From positions 1-64,000 of the forward strand of contig QUFC01000008.1 in NCBI GenBank assembly GCA_003478355.1: a stretch of DNA of 64,000 bases. The letters run 5' to 3'. The stretch's first letter is position 1. Each line of letters starts with the position of its first letter. The DNA comes from Lachnospiraceae bacterium AM48-27BH (GTDB lineage Bacteria; Bacillota; Clostridia; Lachnospirales; Lachnospiraceae). The notes below the pieces were generated by a model, which ran no database searches, was not told the DNA's origin, and saw only the letters and a program-made list of their open reading frames with translations. Below, in pieces: positions 43,539 through 52,040 of this stretch. A program made the position numbers and the translations under genes.

Positions 43539-43554
43539 TTAAAATTTCGTTAAA
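43539..43554. repeat. attR core (16-bp direct repeat)
   Basis: TTAAAATTTCGTTAAA, identical to 3352-3367. It lies about 26 bp from the terminator of the next host gene, so integration was intergenic and broke no gene. Confidence 0.8.
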
Positions 43555-43579
43555 AGGAAATAGAAAGAACAATAGGACA

Positions 43580-43617
43580 TAAAAAACGGAGCCATGTTTT
43601 ATTCTCACATGGCTCCG
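43580..43617 (-). terminator. intrinsic terminator of cytidylate-kinase-like gene
   Basis: On the minus strand CGGAGCCATG and CATGGCTCCG make a perfect 10-bp stem followed by TTTTTT. Confidence 0.85.
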
Positions 43618-43689
43618 CGCGTGCCTCTTATGATTTTGATGTTGGGATCAAAAGCTTTTGATGCTATATAACGCTTCATCCCCTCATAG

Positions 43690-44355
43690 TTATGATTCTT
43701 TTTTCTCTTCCGGCTTTGCTGCTTTTGCCTTGTTCTGCTCCTGCTTTAATTTCGCAAATTCAAGAATGATCTTCACTGCTCCATCAATGCCGACAGCACT
43801 GCTGTTGATACACAGATCATAACTTCTGGAATCACCCCAGCGTTTGCTTGCATAATAATTATAATAGCTGGAACGCTTCTTATCCAGCTTGATCATAATG
43901 TCTCTTGCCTTTGCATCATTTACATTATGAAGTTCTTTAATGCGTTCAATCTTATCAACCTCATCAGCACTGATAAATACAGAAACCGTATCCGGATAAT
44001 CTGCTAACGCATAGTCCGCGCAGCGTCCTACGATCACGCAGGACTCCTGATCTGCCAGTTTCTTGATCGTGTCGAACTGTGCCAGGAAAATCTTATGATT
44101 GATCGGCATATCCATGTATGCAGATGTCGTATAGCCCAAAGAATAGGTATCCATCACCAGGGAGTATAAAAAGCTGTTCGTTGGCTTCTCATCATGGGTC
44201 TCGAACAGTTCCTCACAAAGACCACTGTGCTTTGCTGCTTCTGTCAGAAGTTCCTTATCATAGCATTTCACGCCTAAAGCTTCTGCAACCTTCTTGCCGA
44301 TCGTCTTACCTCTACTTCCACACTGTCTTCCGATTGTAATTACTAAGTTGCTCAT
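43690..44355 (-). CDS. cytidylate kinase-like family protein
   Basis: 221 residues. LVITIGRQCGSRGKTIGKKV is the P-loop-like start of the cytidylate kinase-like family (Cytidylate_kin2), followed by ESCVIVGRCADYALADYP and KKRSSYYNYYASKRWGDSRS. Its exact substrate is not known. A Lys/Glu-rich tail ends the protein. It has its own terminator next to attR. Confidence 0.85.
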   Translation of the reverse strand: MSNLVITIGRQCGSRGKTIGKKVAEALGVKCYDKELLTEAAKHSGLCEELFETHDEKPTNSFLYSLVMDTYSLGYTTSAYMDMPINHKIFLAQFDTIKKLADQESCVIVGRCADYALADYPDTVSVFISADEVDKIERIKELHNVNDAKARDIMIKLDKKRSSYYNYYASKRWGDSRSYDLCINSSAVGIDGAVKIILEFAKLKQEQNKAKAAKPEEKKES

Positions 44356-44443
44356 ATGATCCTCTCCCTTCGGAATATATTGTCATACAATTTTTCTTCT
44401 TGAACTTATTATACAACAAAATAAGAAAAAAGTATATAAATAT

Positions 44444-45358
44444 TTACATATTTTCTAATTTCTGCAAAAGCTCTGTGAAATACTGCGGCAATGGCGCTGT
44501 AAATTCCATGTATTCACCGGTTCTTGGATGGATAAAACCTAACACACCTGCATGAAGCGTCTGCCCCTGCAGATGGAAAGGGCTTTTCTCCGGTCCATAA
44601 ACCGTATCTCCCACAAGAGGATGATGGATGCTGGCCATATGAACACGGATCTGATGCGTCCTTCCGGTTTCTAACTGGCACTCAATGTAGGTATATTTAG
44701 AAAAACGCTTTAATACCCGGTAATGAGTCACCGCACGCCGTCCATTTTTTTCATTAATACTCATTTTTTTCCGGTCAACCGGATGTCTGCCAATCGGTGC
44801 GTCCACAGTTCCCTCATCTTCTTTGATCACGCCATAAACAATCGCCCGGTACTTTCTGGTAATCGAATGCTCTTTTAACTGGGCTGCAATGGAATTATGG
44901 GCAAAATCATTTTTGCATACGATCAGAACTCCGGTGGTGTCCATATCGATCCGGTGGACAATCCCCGGACGCATAACACCGTTAATACCGGAAAGCTCAT
45001 CCCTGCAATGGGCCATCAGTCCATTGACCAGAGTTCCCGTGTAATGTCCTGCTGCCGGATGCACAACCATTCCCTTCGGCTTATTGACCAGGATCACATC
45101 CTGATCCTCATAAAGGATCTCCAAATTCATCTCTTCCGCCACAATTTCCGGCTCCACTGCCTCTGGCACATCCACTTCGATCTGGTCACCTGCAGCCACC
45201 TTGTAACTGGCCTTTACCGGACCGCCATTCACTAACACATCCTGGTTTTTTAACAGTTTCTGAACATAGGAACGGGACAGTTCTTCGCAGGCTTCTGACA
45301 GATAGCGGTCAATCCGCAGATCCTCCTGTTCCTCTGATACCATATAGTGCTGCTTCAC
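44444..45358 (-). CDS. rluD: RluA/RluD family 23S rRNA pseudouridine synthase
   Basis: 304 residues. An N-terminal S4 RNA-binding domain (SRSYVQKLLKNQDVLVNGGP) precedes the synthase domain: GIVHRIDMDTTG holds the catalytic Asp, with QLKEHSITRKYRAIVYG and LETGRTHQIRVHMASIHHPL. It makes pseudouridine in rRNA. Start GTG at 45358 is directly after the lspA stop codon, so they are co-transcribed. Confidence 0.9.
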   Translation of the reverse strand: MKQHYMVSEEQEDLRIDRYLSEACEELSRSYVQKLLKNQDVLVNGGPVKASYKVAAGDQIEVDVPEAVEPEIVAEEMNLEILYEDQDVILVNKPKGMVVHPAAGHYTGTLVNGLMAHCRDELSGINGVMRPGIVHRIDMDTTGVLIVCKNDFAHNSIAAQLKEHSITRKYRAIVYGVIKEDEGTVDAPIGRHPVDRKKMSINEKNGRRAVTHYRVLKRFSKYTYIECQLETGRTHQIRVHMASIHHPLVGDTVYGPEKSPFHLQGQTLHAGVLGFIHPRTGEYMEFTAPLPQYFTELLQKLENM

Positions 45359-45871
45359 CTAGGACTCCTTTCTCTTCTGCCACAGAACCGCAAGATCCTC
45401 ATCACTGTAAACCTTCATCAGAAGGATTAAAAGAACCGCTGTCGCTACGGTAACATAGCAGTCTGCCACATTAAAGATTGGAAAATCAATCAGAATGAAA
45501 TACAAAAAGTCTACCACATAGCCCTGAGCCACCCGGTCGATCAGATTGCCTGCTGCCCCTGCCGTAATCAGAGTGACACAGATCCGCAGCGGGACAAATT
45601 TCTTTTCATTAGGAAGCTTCCAGGTCACATAAAGAGCTGCCACAAACACACAAGCCGCTACCAGGAAGAAAAATCCGTGTTTTCCCTGAAGGACACCAAA
45701 TGCTGCGCCCCGGTTCTCGGAATATAAAAGTTCAAATACATCCTTCCAGATCACAAATGGTTCTTTTCCTTTTAAACCTGCTACTGCCAAGCTCTTGGTC
45801 CACTGATCAATGGCAGTCAGAACTGCTCCGGACACCAAAAATCCCAGAACCGCTTTTATTTTCTGATTCAT
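45359..45871 (-). CDS. lspA: signal peptidase II (prolipoprotein signal peptidase)
   Basis: 170 residues, four transmembrane segments. AGNLIDRVAQGYVVDF and FPIFNVADCYVTVA supply the two catalytic aspartates of LspA. It cuts the signal peptide of lipoproteins in the membrane. Adjacent to the pseudouridine synthase gene as in many Firmicutes. Confidence 0.93.
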   Translation of the reverse strand: MNQKIKAVLGFLVSGAVLTAIDQWTKSLAVAGLKGKEPFVIWKDVFELLYSENRGAAFGVLQGKHGFFFLVAACVFVAALYVTWKLPNEKKFVPLRICVTLITAGAAGNLIDRVAQGYVVDFLYFILIDFPIFNVADCYVTVATAVLLILLMKVYSDEDLAVLWQKRKES

Positions 45872-45885
45872 ATATGAAATTCTCC

Positions 45886-46974
45886 TTACTCCAGAACTGC
45901 TTCCAGTCCCAGTTTCATCTCCTCTTCTGTCACCTGACGATCCACATAAGCGGAGCCGATCTCTTTCAGAAGAATAAATTTGATGGTATTGCCATCCATC
46001 TTTTTATCATTTTTCGTTGCAGCGACCACTTTTGCCGGATCAACACCTGAGACCCTTTCCTCTACCTGAAATGCTTTCATGGTTTCCCGGATATCCTGTA
46101 CCTGTGCCTCCGTCAGATAGCCTCGTTTTTGGGAAATTGCTGCCGCTGCGATACAGCCAACACCAACGCAGTGACCGTGAAGCATCTGGAAATTCTTTAA
46201 TTTTTCAATGGCATGGCCCAGTGTATGCCCAAAGTTCAAAAGTGCACGGTCTCCCTGCTCAGTCGGATCTTTCTCAACGACTTCACGTTTGATCTCATCA
46301 CTTCGTTCGATCATGTCTGCACATGCCTCTAAATCTCTCGCCATGATCTTCTCCCGGTTGTCTTTCAGCCACTGATAATACGCAGCATCTTTGATCAGCC
46401 CGTGCTTGATGATCTCACCCATTCCAGAGGAAAACTGTTCCTGTGAAAGAGTCGTCAGAGTTTTCACATTGATATATACCAGCCTGGGCATGTGAAATGC
46501 GCCTACCATATTTTTATACGCATCAAAGTCTACGCCTGTCTTTCCGCCAATACTGCTGTCCACCTGGGATAAAAGCGTGGTCGGTATCTGGATAAATGAC
46601 ACACCGCGCAGATAGGTTGCCGCCGCATAACCGCACAGATCGCCTACAACACCACCGCCAAGGGCCACCAGAAGATCTTTTCTGTCCAGATGATTCAGGA
46701 TCAGTGTCTCATACAGCGCCTGGACCGTCTTTAGATTCTTATTTTCCTCACCTGCTGGAAATACAAAAGTCACAACCTCTTTGCAGCATCCGGCCAAGCG
46801 TTCCCTCACCTCTTCCAGATACAATCCTGCTACTGTAGAATCTGTCACAATGCAGATCCGGCGTCCTTCAACCGCAAGCTTTGCAACCTCCGTCGCCAAG
46901 GAGCCAAAGGAATCACTCATCACAATATCATAAATCGGATTCCCATCCTGATGGACTGTCATTCGTCTCTCCAT
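45886..46974 (-). CDS. aroB: 3-dehydroquinate synthase
   Basis: 362 residues. LLVALGGGVVGDLCGYAAAT binds NAD; QVDSSIGGKTGVDF and NFGHTLGHAIE with LHGHCVGVG hold active-site Lys and zinc ligands. It makes 3-dehydroquinate in the shikimate pathway. GGAGGAG precedes the ATG at 46974. A structured 287-bp leader lies upstream. Confidence 0.95.
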   Translation of the reverse strand: MERRMTVHQDGNPIYDIVMSDSFGSLATEVAKLAVEGRRICIVTDSTVAGLYLEEVRERLAGCCKEVVTFVFPAGEENKNLKTVQALYETLILNHLDRKDLLVALGGGVVGDLCGYAAATYLRGVSFIQIPTTLLSQVDSSIGGKTGVDFDAYKNMVGAFHMPRLVYINVKTLTTLSQEQFSSGMGEIIKHGLIKDAAYYQWLKDNREKIMARDLEACADMIERSDEIKREVVEKDPTEQGDRALLNFGHTLGHAIEKLKNFQMLHGHCVGVGCIAAAAISQKRGYLTEAQVQDIRETMKAFQVEERVSGVDPAKVVAATKNDKKMDGNTIKFILLKEIGSAYVDRQVTEEEMKLGLEAVLE

Positions 46975-47261
46975 AATCTCCTCCTGTTTTCCGCAATCCT
47001 CACTCTGATACCGGATTGCTCTGCACTGCGTGCTCCCGCAATCCTCAAAAACATTCGTAATTCGCTCATTTTTCTTTGAAAAATGGCTGCTTACTCATGT
47101 TTTTGGCGGGTCTCAAGGTCAAAAATTCTCCTGCAAGCAAGCTTGCGTCGAACTTCTGACCTTTTGACCCTGGTATCAGCATCATATGAAAAAGCAAACG
47201 GTTTATCTGACCCAACCGTCTGCTCCTTCACTGTTTATTCTCGTAGTATTTCTCACATTTA
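46975..47261. promoter_or_regulatory. structured leader between sepF and aroB
   Basis: No gene is seen in these 287 bp. Read on the minus strand it holds a long imperfect hairpin (47115-47163, AAGGTCA with TGACCTT, inner GCAAGC/GCTTGC) and, nearer aroB, GGATTGC (47038-47044), GCAATCC (47013-47019) and GGATTGC (46993-46999). The middle copy can pair with either neighbour, and the last lies about 10 bp before the ribosome site, so two exclusive folds are possible. Confidence 0.4.
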
Positions 47262-47786
47262 TCAAATACGCATTCCCATGCCTGAAAAAGAGGTCGCGCC
47301 TCCACTGATCAGTTCCTGAAAATCTCCAGACAGCTCAACTGATTCCGGCGTTGCAATAAAAATACTGTTGGAAATCTTCTGCAGATTACCATTCATGGAA
47401 TACGTTGCTCCGGAAGCGAAATCAATGATCCGCTGCGCTACTTCCATGTTCAGTCCTTCCATATTCAGCACCACTGCCTTACCAGCCAGCAGGTACTGAC
47501 AGATCTCCTGGGAATCATTCATGGAGGTTGGTTTTACCATCGTCACTTCCATGCCGCCGCGTTTCATCGGAACTACCTTATTAGAGGATCTGCCTAAAAA
47601 TCTTGGCTTGGACACTGGCTCGTCCGGCTCGTCATAGCCATAATCATCATCCAGCTCTTTATCTTTTTTACCGAAAAAGCTTTTCTTCTCCGGTTTCTCA
47701 TCTTCATAATCGTCATCCAGGAAGTAATCATCATCCTCGTTGTCGCTTAACCGCAGGCTATCCATAATTTTTCCAAAAACGCCCAT
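47262..47786 (-). CDS. sepF: cell division protein SepF
   Basis: 174 residues. An N-terminal amphipathic membrane-targeting helix (GVFGKIMDSLRLSD), an acidic and basic linker, and the SepF core: VTMVKPTSMNDSQEICQYLL, then VVLNMEGLNMEVAQRIIDFA, SGATYSMNGNLQKISNSIFI. It supports FtsZ ring assembly at the membrane. It follows the YggS gene by 18 bp. Confidence 0.93.
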   Translation of the reverse strand: MGVFGKIMDSLRLSDNEDDDYFLDDDYEDEKPEKKSFFGKKDKELDDDYGYDEPDEPVSKPRFLGRSSNKVVPMKRGGMEVTMVKPTSMNDSQEICQYLLAGKAVVLNMEGLNMEVAQRIIDFASGATYSMNGNLQKISNSIFIATPESVELSGDFQELISGGATSFSGMGMRI

Positions 47787-47804
47787 TTCTAATCTCCCAT
47801 CTTA

Positions 47805-48485
47805 CTATCTTGCACCAAAGATTCCGGTGCCTACCCTGACCATGGTTGCACCTTCCTCTATTGCAACTTCAAAGTCTCCAGTCATACCCATGGACAGAAT
47901 ATTCATAGTACCATTATCAATGTTTTTACTTTTCATGTCAACATATAATTTATTTAATTTTTGAAAAACAGGGCGATTATCTTCGGAATTGTCCACAAAT
48001 GGCGCAATGGTCATCAGGCCCCGGACACAGACTCCAGAAAGCTCCTGGATCTGTTTTAAGGCATTTTCCACTTCTTCTGCATGAAAACCGAACTTACTTT
48101 CCTCTTCTGCCACATTGACCTCCAGAAGAATCTGGGTCACGATTCCTTTTTTCACTGATTCCTTGTGGATCGTCTCTGCAAGATGAAGGGAATCTACTGA
48201 ATGAATCAGACAGGTCTTTCCTACGATCTGCCGCACCTTATTGGTCTGCAGATGGCCGATCATATGCCATCGGATATCCTCCGGAAGCTCTGGCTCTTTG
48301 GTCAGAATCTCCTGTACCTTATTCTCTCCAAAGTCTCTGGCTCCAGCTTCGTAAGCTTCCCGAAGCATCTCCACTGGTTTTGTCTTGCTGACAGCGATCA
48401 AAGTCACTTCTTCCGGTCTCCTTCCCACCCGCAGGCAGGCCGCTTCTACACGTTTTTTTATCTCATCATATTGTCTGGCAACCAT
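47805..48485 (-). CDS. yggS: YggS family PLP-homeostasis protein
   Basis: 226 residues. VTLIAVSKTKPVEMLREAYE holds the Lys that binds pyridoxal phosphate; GENKVQEI, WHMIGHLQTNK and LSMGMTGDFEVAIEEGATMV are family motifs. It buffers PLP and has no known enzymatic activity. Adjacent to sepF, as in many Firmicutes. Confidence 0.93.
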   Translation of the reverse strand: MVARQYDEIKKRVEAACLRVGRRPEEVTLIAVSKTKPVEMLREAYEAGARDFGENKVQEILTKEPELPEDIRWHMIGHLQTNKVRQIVGKTCLIHSVDSLHLAETIHKESVKKGIVTQILLEVNVAEEESKFGFHAEEVENALKQIQELSGVCVRGLMTIAPFVDNSEDNRPVFQKLNKLYVDMKSKNIDNGTMNILSMGMTGDFEVAIEEGATMVRVGTGIFGAR

Positions 48486-48498
48486 GCAATCTCTCTCC

Positions 48499-49926
48499 TT
48501 ACTGATATACTAATACACCTTCGCCTTCTACGGCGTCTGCGTCCAGAATGATATGATCATAAACGTTCAGACCATATCTGGTTCCTTTCTGTACAATATA
48601 AAACTCGTTATTCTCTGCCAGAATCTCTATCTGACGAAATACGGAATAACCCTTATTGATATTATAAACTCCCTGCAGCGATCCAGTCTGCCCCACCTGA
48701 TACCGATCCTGAGATCCCGGTTTTATCAGATAGTCTCCTGCATGGATTCCTTCCTCTTCTCCCATATCGATATAACAGGATTCTTCATCTGAATAATAAA
48801 TCGTTGCAGGAACGAACACAATCGAGGTTCCCTGATCAGAATACACTTCTTTATTGAACCCTGAATCATTGCCATCGCCACCGGTGGTTAAATATTCTGC
48901 CGGGACACGGTAAAAATCTTTGCTGGCAACAGAGCTTAATGGAATTTTTAATCCCTTTACCTCTTCTGTGACCACTTCAAAATCCACATACCGATCTGCT
49001 TCAAACTGAATCATAAATCGTTTAAAATCCAATTTTCCATAGGTTTTTCCATCCGTTCCTGTAAGAACAGAAAATGCGCCATTCATAGTCAGATTTTCAC
49101 TTGGAAAATTAATCTTCAGACTGGTCTGGTCCCCAAACTGTGCCAGATCCTCTTCTCCCAGAGGAAATACCACTGACCAGGTATCATCGGTGATCACCTT
49201 GTAAGCCGGTGTTCCGGTCTCCGCAGGCTGTCCGGTCTTGATCGTCAATCTGGAATAACCGGTCCGGTCAAATACATCTGCGTTAATGGAGGTTTCATCC
49301 AGATTCTCATAAGAATCCACTGCATAAGAAACAATTCCACTGACCGGTGCTTTCAACTGCTTAAAATTGCCTCCCAGCTTCTCTGCCAGATCTTCTCCCT
49401 GGCTCATCGCACCGAAATTAGAATATTCCATAACCAGAGATTCCAGAGAATATTCCACATCATAAACATTACCAAAACGGTTGTCATTATATGCCAGACT
49501 ATAAGAGGTCAGGGATTTTTTAATCTCTGCCAGATCCGAATCCGACAGCACTGACTGTCCCTGTCCCATCTCTTCCAGCTGCTGTGCCAGGCTTCCCGTC
49601 TCATCCACAGAACAGATACTGGTTCCAACCGCAACTCTTCGTCCTTCCCGCACATAATAATTCACATATCCCGAAGTGTCCAGATATTGGGTTGTCTCTT
49701 TTCTTAATATAATGCCTGTGTAATTCCTGTCATTCACAATGGCGCCTTCGGTCACTTCATAAGGCTGTATCTTCTCCCTCGACCAATAGGTATAAACGCT
49801 GAATAACATATAGATAAAAATGACCAGAAAGATCAGTTTTCCAATATTAATATTCCTGATAAAAGCCCTGAGTCCCCGCTGACTGCTTCTTGGGTACCTT
49901 ACGACCTTCTGAGGTTTCTTTGCCAT
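48499..49926 (-). CDS. HlyD-like membrane-anchored adaptor protein
   Basis: 475 residues: basic N-terminus, one transmembrane segment (NIGKLIFLVIFIYMLFSVYT), then extracellular beta-rich domains (SGYVNYYVREGRRVAVGTSI as a barrel-sandwich hybrid half) and a long central region. It resembles HlyD-family efflux adaptors of Clostridia without an adjacent ABC transporter. Role uncertain; a cell-envelope function is likely given its neighbours. Confidence 0.75.
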   Translation of the reverse strand: MAKKPQKVVRYPRSSQRGLRAFIRNINIGKLIFLVIFIYMLFSVYTYWSREKIQPYEVTEGAIVNDRNYTGIILRKETTQYLDTSGYVNYYVREGRRVAVGTSICSVDETGSLAQQLEEMGQGQSVLSDSDLAEIKKSLTSYSLAYNDNRFGNVYDVEYSLESLVMEYSNFGAMSQGEDLAEKLGGNFKQLKAPVSGIVSYAVDSYENLDETSINADVFDRTGYSRLTIKTGQPAETGTPAYKVITDDTWSVVFPLGEEDLAQFGDQTSLKINFPSENLTMNGAFSVLTGTDGKTYGKLDFKRFMIQFEADRYVDFEVVTEEVKGLKIPLSSVASKDFYRVPAEYLTTGGDGNDSGFNKEVYSDQGTSIVFVPATIYYSDEESCYIDMGEEEGIHAGDYLIKPGSQDRYQVGQTGSLQGVYNINKGYSVFRQIEILAENNEFYIVQKGTRYGLNVYDHIILDADAVEGEGVLVYQ

Positions 49927-50010
49927 AGGAGGCGACCTCCTTTTCTTTTACGTCTTATCCATTATACGTGCTATCCCTCAAAAGTTCAAGAGTAAGAAAG
50001 ACACAGATCA

Positions 50011-50060
50011 AAAATGCCGCAGGCTGAAATTCTATGATAGAATCTCTTATCCTGCGGCAC
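50011..50060 (-). terminator. intrinsic terminator after P-loop gene
   Basis: On the minus strand TGCCGCAGG and CCTGCGGCA form a 9-bp stem (50052-50060 with 50016-50024) followed by TTTTT. The rest of 49927-50108 holds no gene. Confidence 0.8.
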
Positions 50061-50108
50061 TTTATGATCATCTTCGTTCGAAATCAATCATTATGTATTT
50101 TGTAAAAA

Positions 50109-50528
50109 TTATAAGGAAATGATAACATCCTTCTTTACATCCTCTGGAAGCTCATCTGCATCCATAGATACGCTCAATACGAATGTTACATGATATTTCT
50201 CACTGATATCTTCCAGTCTGGAGATCGTCTCAGAAATATCCAGTCCCTCCAGACATGCCAGTTTTAAGAAGCTGTCCAGGAACATCACTTCCAGATCATG
50301 ATCCTGGGAAATAATTCCAGAAATAAAACCAATAAACCCTGAACTATCTGTTACATCAAATCCTTTTACATTAATCAGACGAATCTTGTTGCTTAACTCA
50401 TACATGTGCTTGGAACTCTTATCTAAGTATACGATCGATCCCTTTGCCTCTGTAATCGCTGCATTAGCCTTATCAAGCAGATGTTTTGTCTTACCTTTTC
50501 CTTTTTTTCCAGCTATAATCTGCACCAT
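50109..50528 (-). CDS. P-loop protein, often named PilT-like
   Basis: 139 residues. VQIIAGKKGKGKTKHLLDKA is a Walker A P-loop; LEVMFLDSFLKLACLEG resembles a Walker B strand. Relatives in Lachnospiraceae are labelled twitching motility protein PilT, but it lacks the secretion ATPase domain, so the function is unknown. It has its own promoter and terminator. Confidence 0.75.
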   Translation of the reverse strand: MVQIIAGKKGKGKTKHLLDKANAAITEAKGSIVYLDKSSKHMYELSNKIRLINVKGFDVTDSSGFIGFISGIISQDHDLEVMFLDSFLKLACLEGLDISETISRLEDISEKYHVTFVLSVSMDADELPEDVKKDVIISL

Positions 50529-50587
50529 AGTTAACGCCCTCCTTAAGTTTATTGGTTTTGTATAAAAAGTCTAATTGATTTGTCATA

Positions 50588-50616
50588 ATTATAGTATAAA
50601 TTTATTGAAAAATCAA
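50588..50616 (-). promoter_or_regulatory. sigma-A promoter for P-loop gene
   Basis: On the minus strand TTGATT (50611-50616) and TATAAT (50588-50593), 17-bp spacer, about 60 bp upstream of the ATG at 50528. Confidence 0.7.
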
Positions 50617-50619
50617 TCA

Positions 50620-51594
50620 CTAATCGACAATTTTGGAAATTATATTTGTCATATTGTCATACAGTCCCGGACGGCTTGGCGCTTTTAAGACAACAGAGAT
50701 ATATTCCTTCTCTTTCTGGTCCCTGGAAGCCATGATCAGGCAGAATCCTGCTGCTGATGTAGTACCTGTTTTTCCTGAAAATACAGTCAGTCCATCCGGA
50801 GTCTGTCTCTGACCTACCATATACCAGTTTCCGCCCTCCCAGGTAGTAGAAACCGGATTGCCGCTTCCATCGGTATAATCTGCTGTATAGGAAGTGGTTC
50901 CCGTCACTTTCCGGAATTCCGGCTGCTTTAATGCCTCGTTAAAAATCAGATACAGATCATAGGCAGTCGTATAATGATCCGCATTGGTCAGACCATGTGG
51001 ATTCATAAAATGAGTTCCTGTCGCCCCCAGTTTCTGGGCTTCCCGGTTCATCAGTTCAGCAAACGCATCAATACTTCCAGCCATATGTACCGCAATAGCC
51101 GCTCCTGCATCGTTACCGGACGGAAGCATCAGACCATATAAAAGCTGCTCCATGGTAAGCTGGTCTCCCGGATGAATCCCGGCAAGCGTCGCACCTGCTT
51201 CTGTGATCACTGCATCCTCTGTAACCGTGACCGTATCTGTCAGATCACCATATTTGATCGCGATCAACGCTGTCATAACCTTGGTAATACTGGCCGGATA
51301 TAACCGCTCAAAGGCATTTTTGCTGTACATAACCTGCCCATCTGTAATATCAAACAAGCCAGCCGCCTCTGATGTAGTATCGGAAGGCGAATACTGGCTC
51401 TCATCCGTAACTACGCACAGATCGCTGGCAAATAAAGATGCATATCCATCTGTGGAATCAGTCAGTTCCACAGGAAAACTGCGTTCTGTAAATGAGTATG
51501 GACGATCCAGAGCTTCTTCCTTTTTTCCACAGCTGCATAACAGAAAGCCTGCCGTGAGACAGCAGGCAATCTTGTATATCGTTTTTTTCTTCAT
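50620..51594 (-). CDS. D-alanyl-D-alanine carboxypeptidase, lipoprotein
   Basis: 324 residues. A lipobox (LLCSC) makes it a lipoprotein. Serine active-site motifs: SITK (SxxK), SGNDAG (SxN) and KTGTT (KTG), of the S11 (DacA/DacF-like) family. It trims the terminal D-Ala from peptidoglycan pentapeptides. Located between mgsA and the P-loop gene. Confidence 0.92.
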   Translation of the reverse strand: MKKKTIYKIACCLTAGFLLCSCGKKEEALDRPYSFTERSFPVELTDSTDGYASLFASDLCVVTDESQYSPSDTTSEAAGLFDITDGQVMYSKNAFERLYPASITKVMTALIAIKYGDLTDTVTVTEDAVITEAGATLAGIHPGDQLTMEQLLYGLMLPSGNDAGAAIAVHMAGSIDAFAELMNREAQKLGATGTHFMNPHGLTNADHYTTAYDLYLIFNEALKQPEFRKVTGTTSYTADYTDGSGNPVSTTWEGGNWYMVGQRQTPDGLTVFSGKTGTTSAAGFCLIMASRDQKEKEYISVVLKAPSRPGLYDNMTNIISKIVD

Positions 51595-51602
51595 ACTGAC
51601 AC

Positions 51603-51998
51603 CTATTTGTACATCTCACGCCACTCCAGATCACCGCGCTCTAACGCCTTGATCAGAAGCTCCGCAGTTGCCAGGTTGGTAGCTACCGGAATATTGTGTG
51701 CATCACACATGCGGATAATTCCTCTTCCATCCGGATCCATACGGTTTGGAGCAATCGGCTCCCTCAGAAAAATCACCAGATCCAGCTGATCCTGTTCAAT
51801 GTCTGTACACATCTGCTGTTCTCCACCCAAATGACCGGATAGATACTTGTGCACATTAAGATTGGTGACCTCCTCGATCAGTCTTCCTGTGGTTCCTGTC
51901 GCATAAAGTGAGTGTTTGCTGAGGATTCCCCTATACGCAATGCAGAAATTCTGCATCAGTTTTTTCTTTGATTCATGAGCGATTAAACCAACGTTCAT
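51603..51998 (-). CDS. mgsA: methylglyoxal synthase
   Basis: 131 residues. MNVGLIAHESKKKLM, ATGTTGRLIEE, GGEQQM and FLREPIAP are the family motifs, with the catalytic Asp and His in the following strand. It turns dihydroxyacetone phosphate into methylglyoxal and phosphate. It is next to rodA, common in this family. Confidence 0.95.
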   Translation of the reverse strand: MNVGLIAHESKKKLMQNFCIAYRGILSKHSLYATGTTGRLIEEVTNLNVHKYLSGHLGGEQQMCTDIEQDQLDLVIFLREPIAPNRMDPDGRGIIRMCDAHNIPVATNLATAELLIKALERGDLEWREMYK

Positions 51999-52040
51999 AT
52001 ATCTTCCTCCTTTATTCGTTCGTATGAAGGTACTGAATCA

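Larger units (their letters stand above)
3352..43554. mobile_element. integrated temperate phage (prophage), podovirus-like
   Basis: The element is bounded by the direct repeat TTAAAATTTCGTTAAA at both ends. A tyrosine integrase gene ends about 115 bp from the right repeat. Inside are a repressor/Cro switch, replication genes, small and large terminase, portal, scaffold, an N4-gp56-type capsid protein, tail-fibre genes, a giant polyvalent protein, holin and amidase. No tape measure, tail tube or sheath gene was found, which with the N4-type capsid and the large putative ejection protein suggests short-tailed (podovirus) particles. Several structural genes carry single-base frameshifts, which may be sequencing errors, so whether it can be induced cannot be judged from this sequence. 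Confidence 0.93.
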
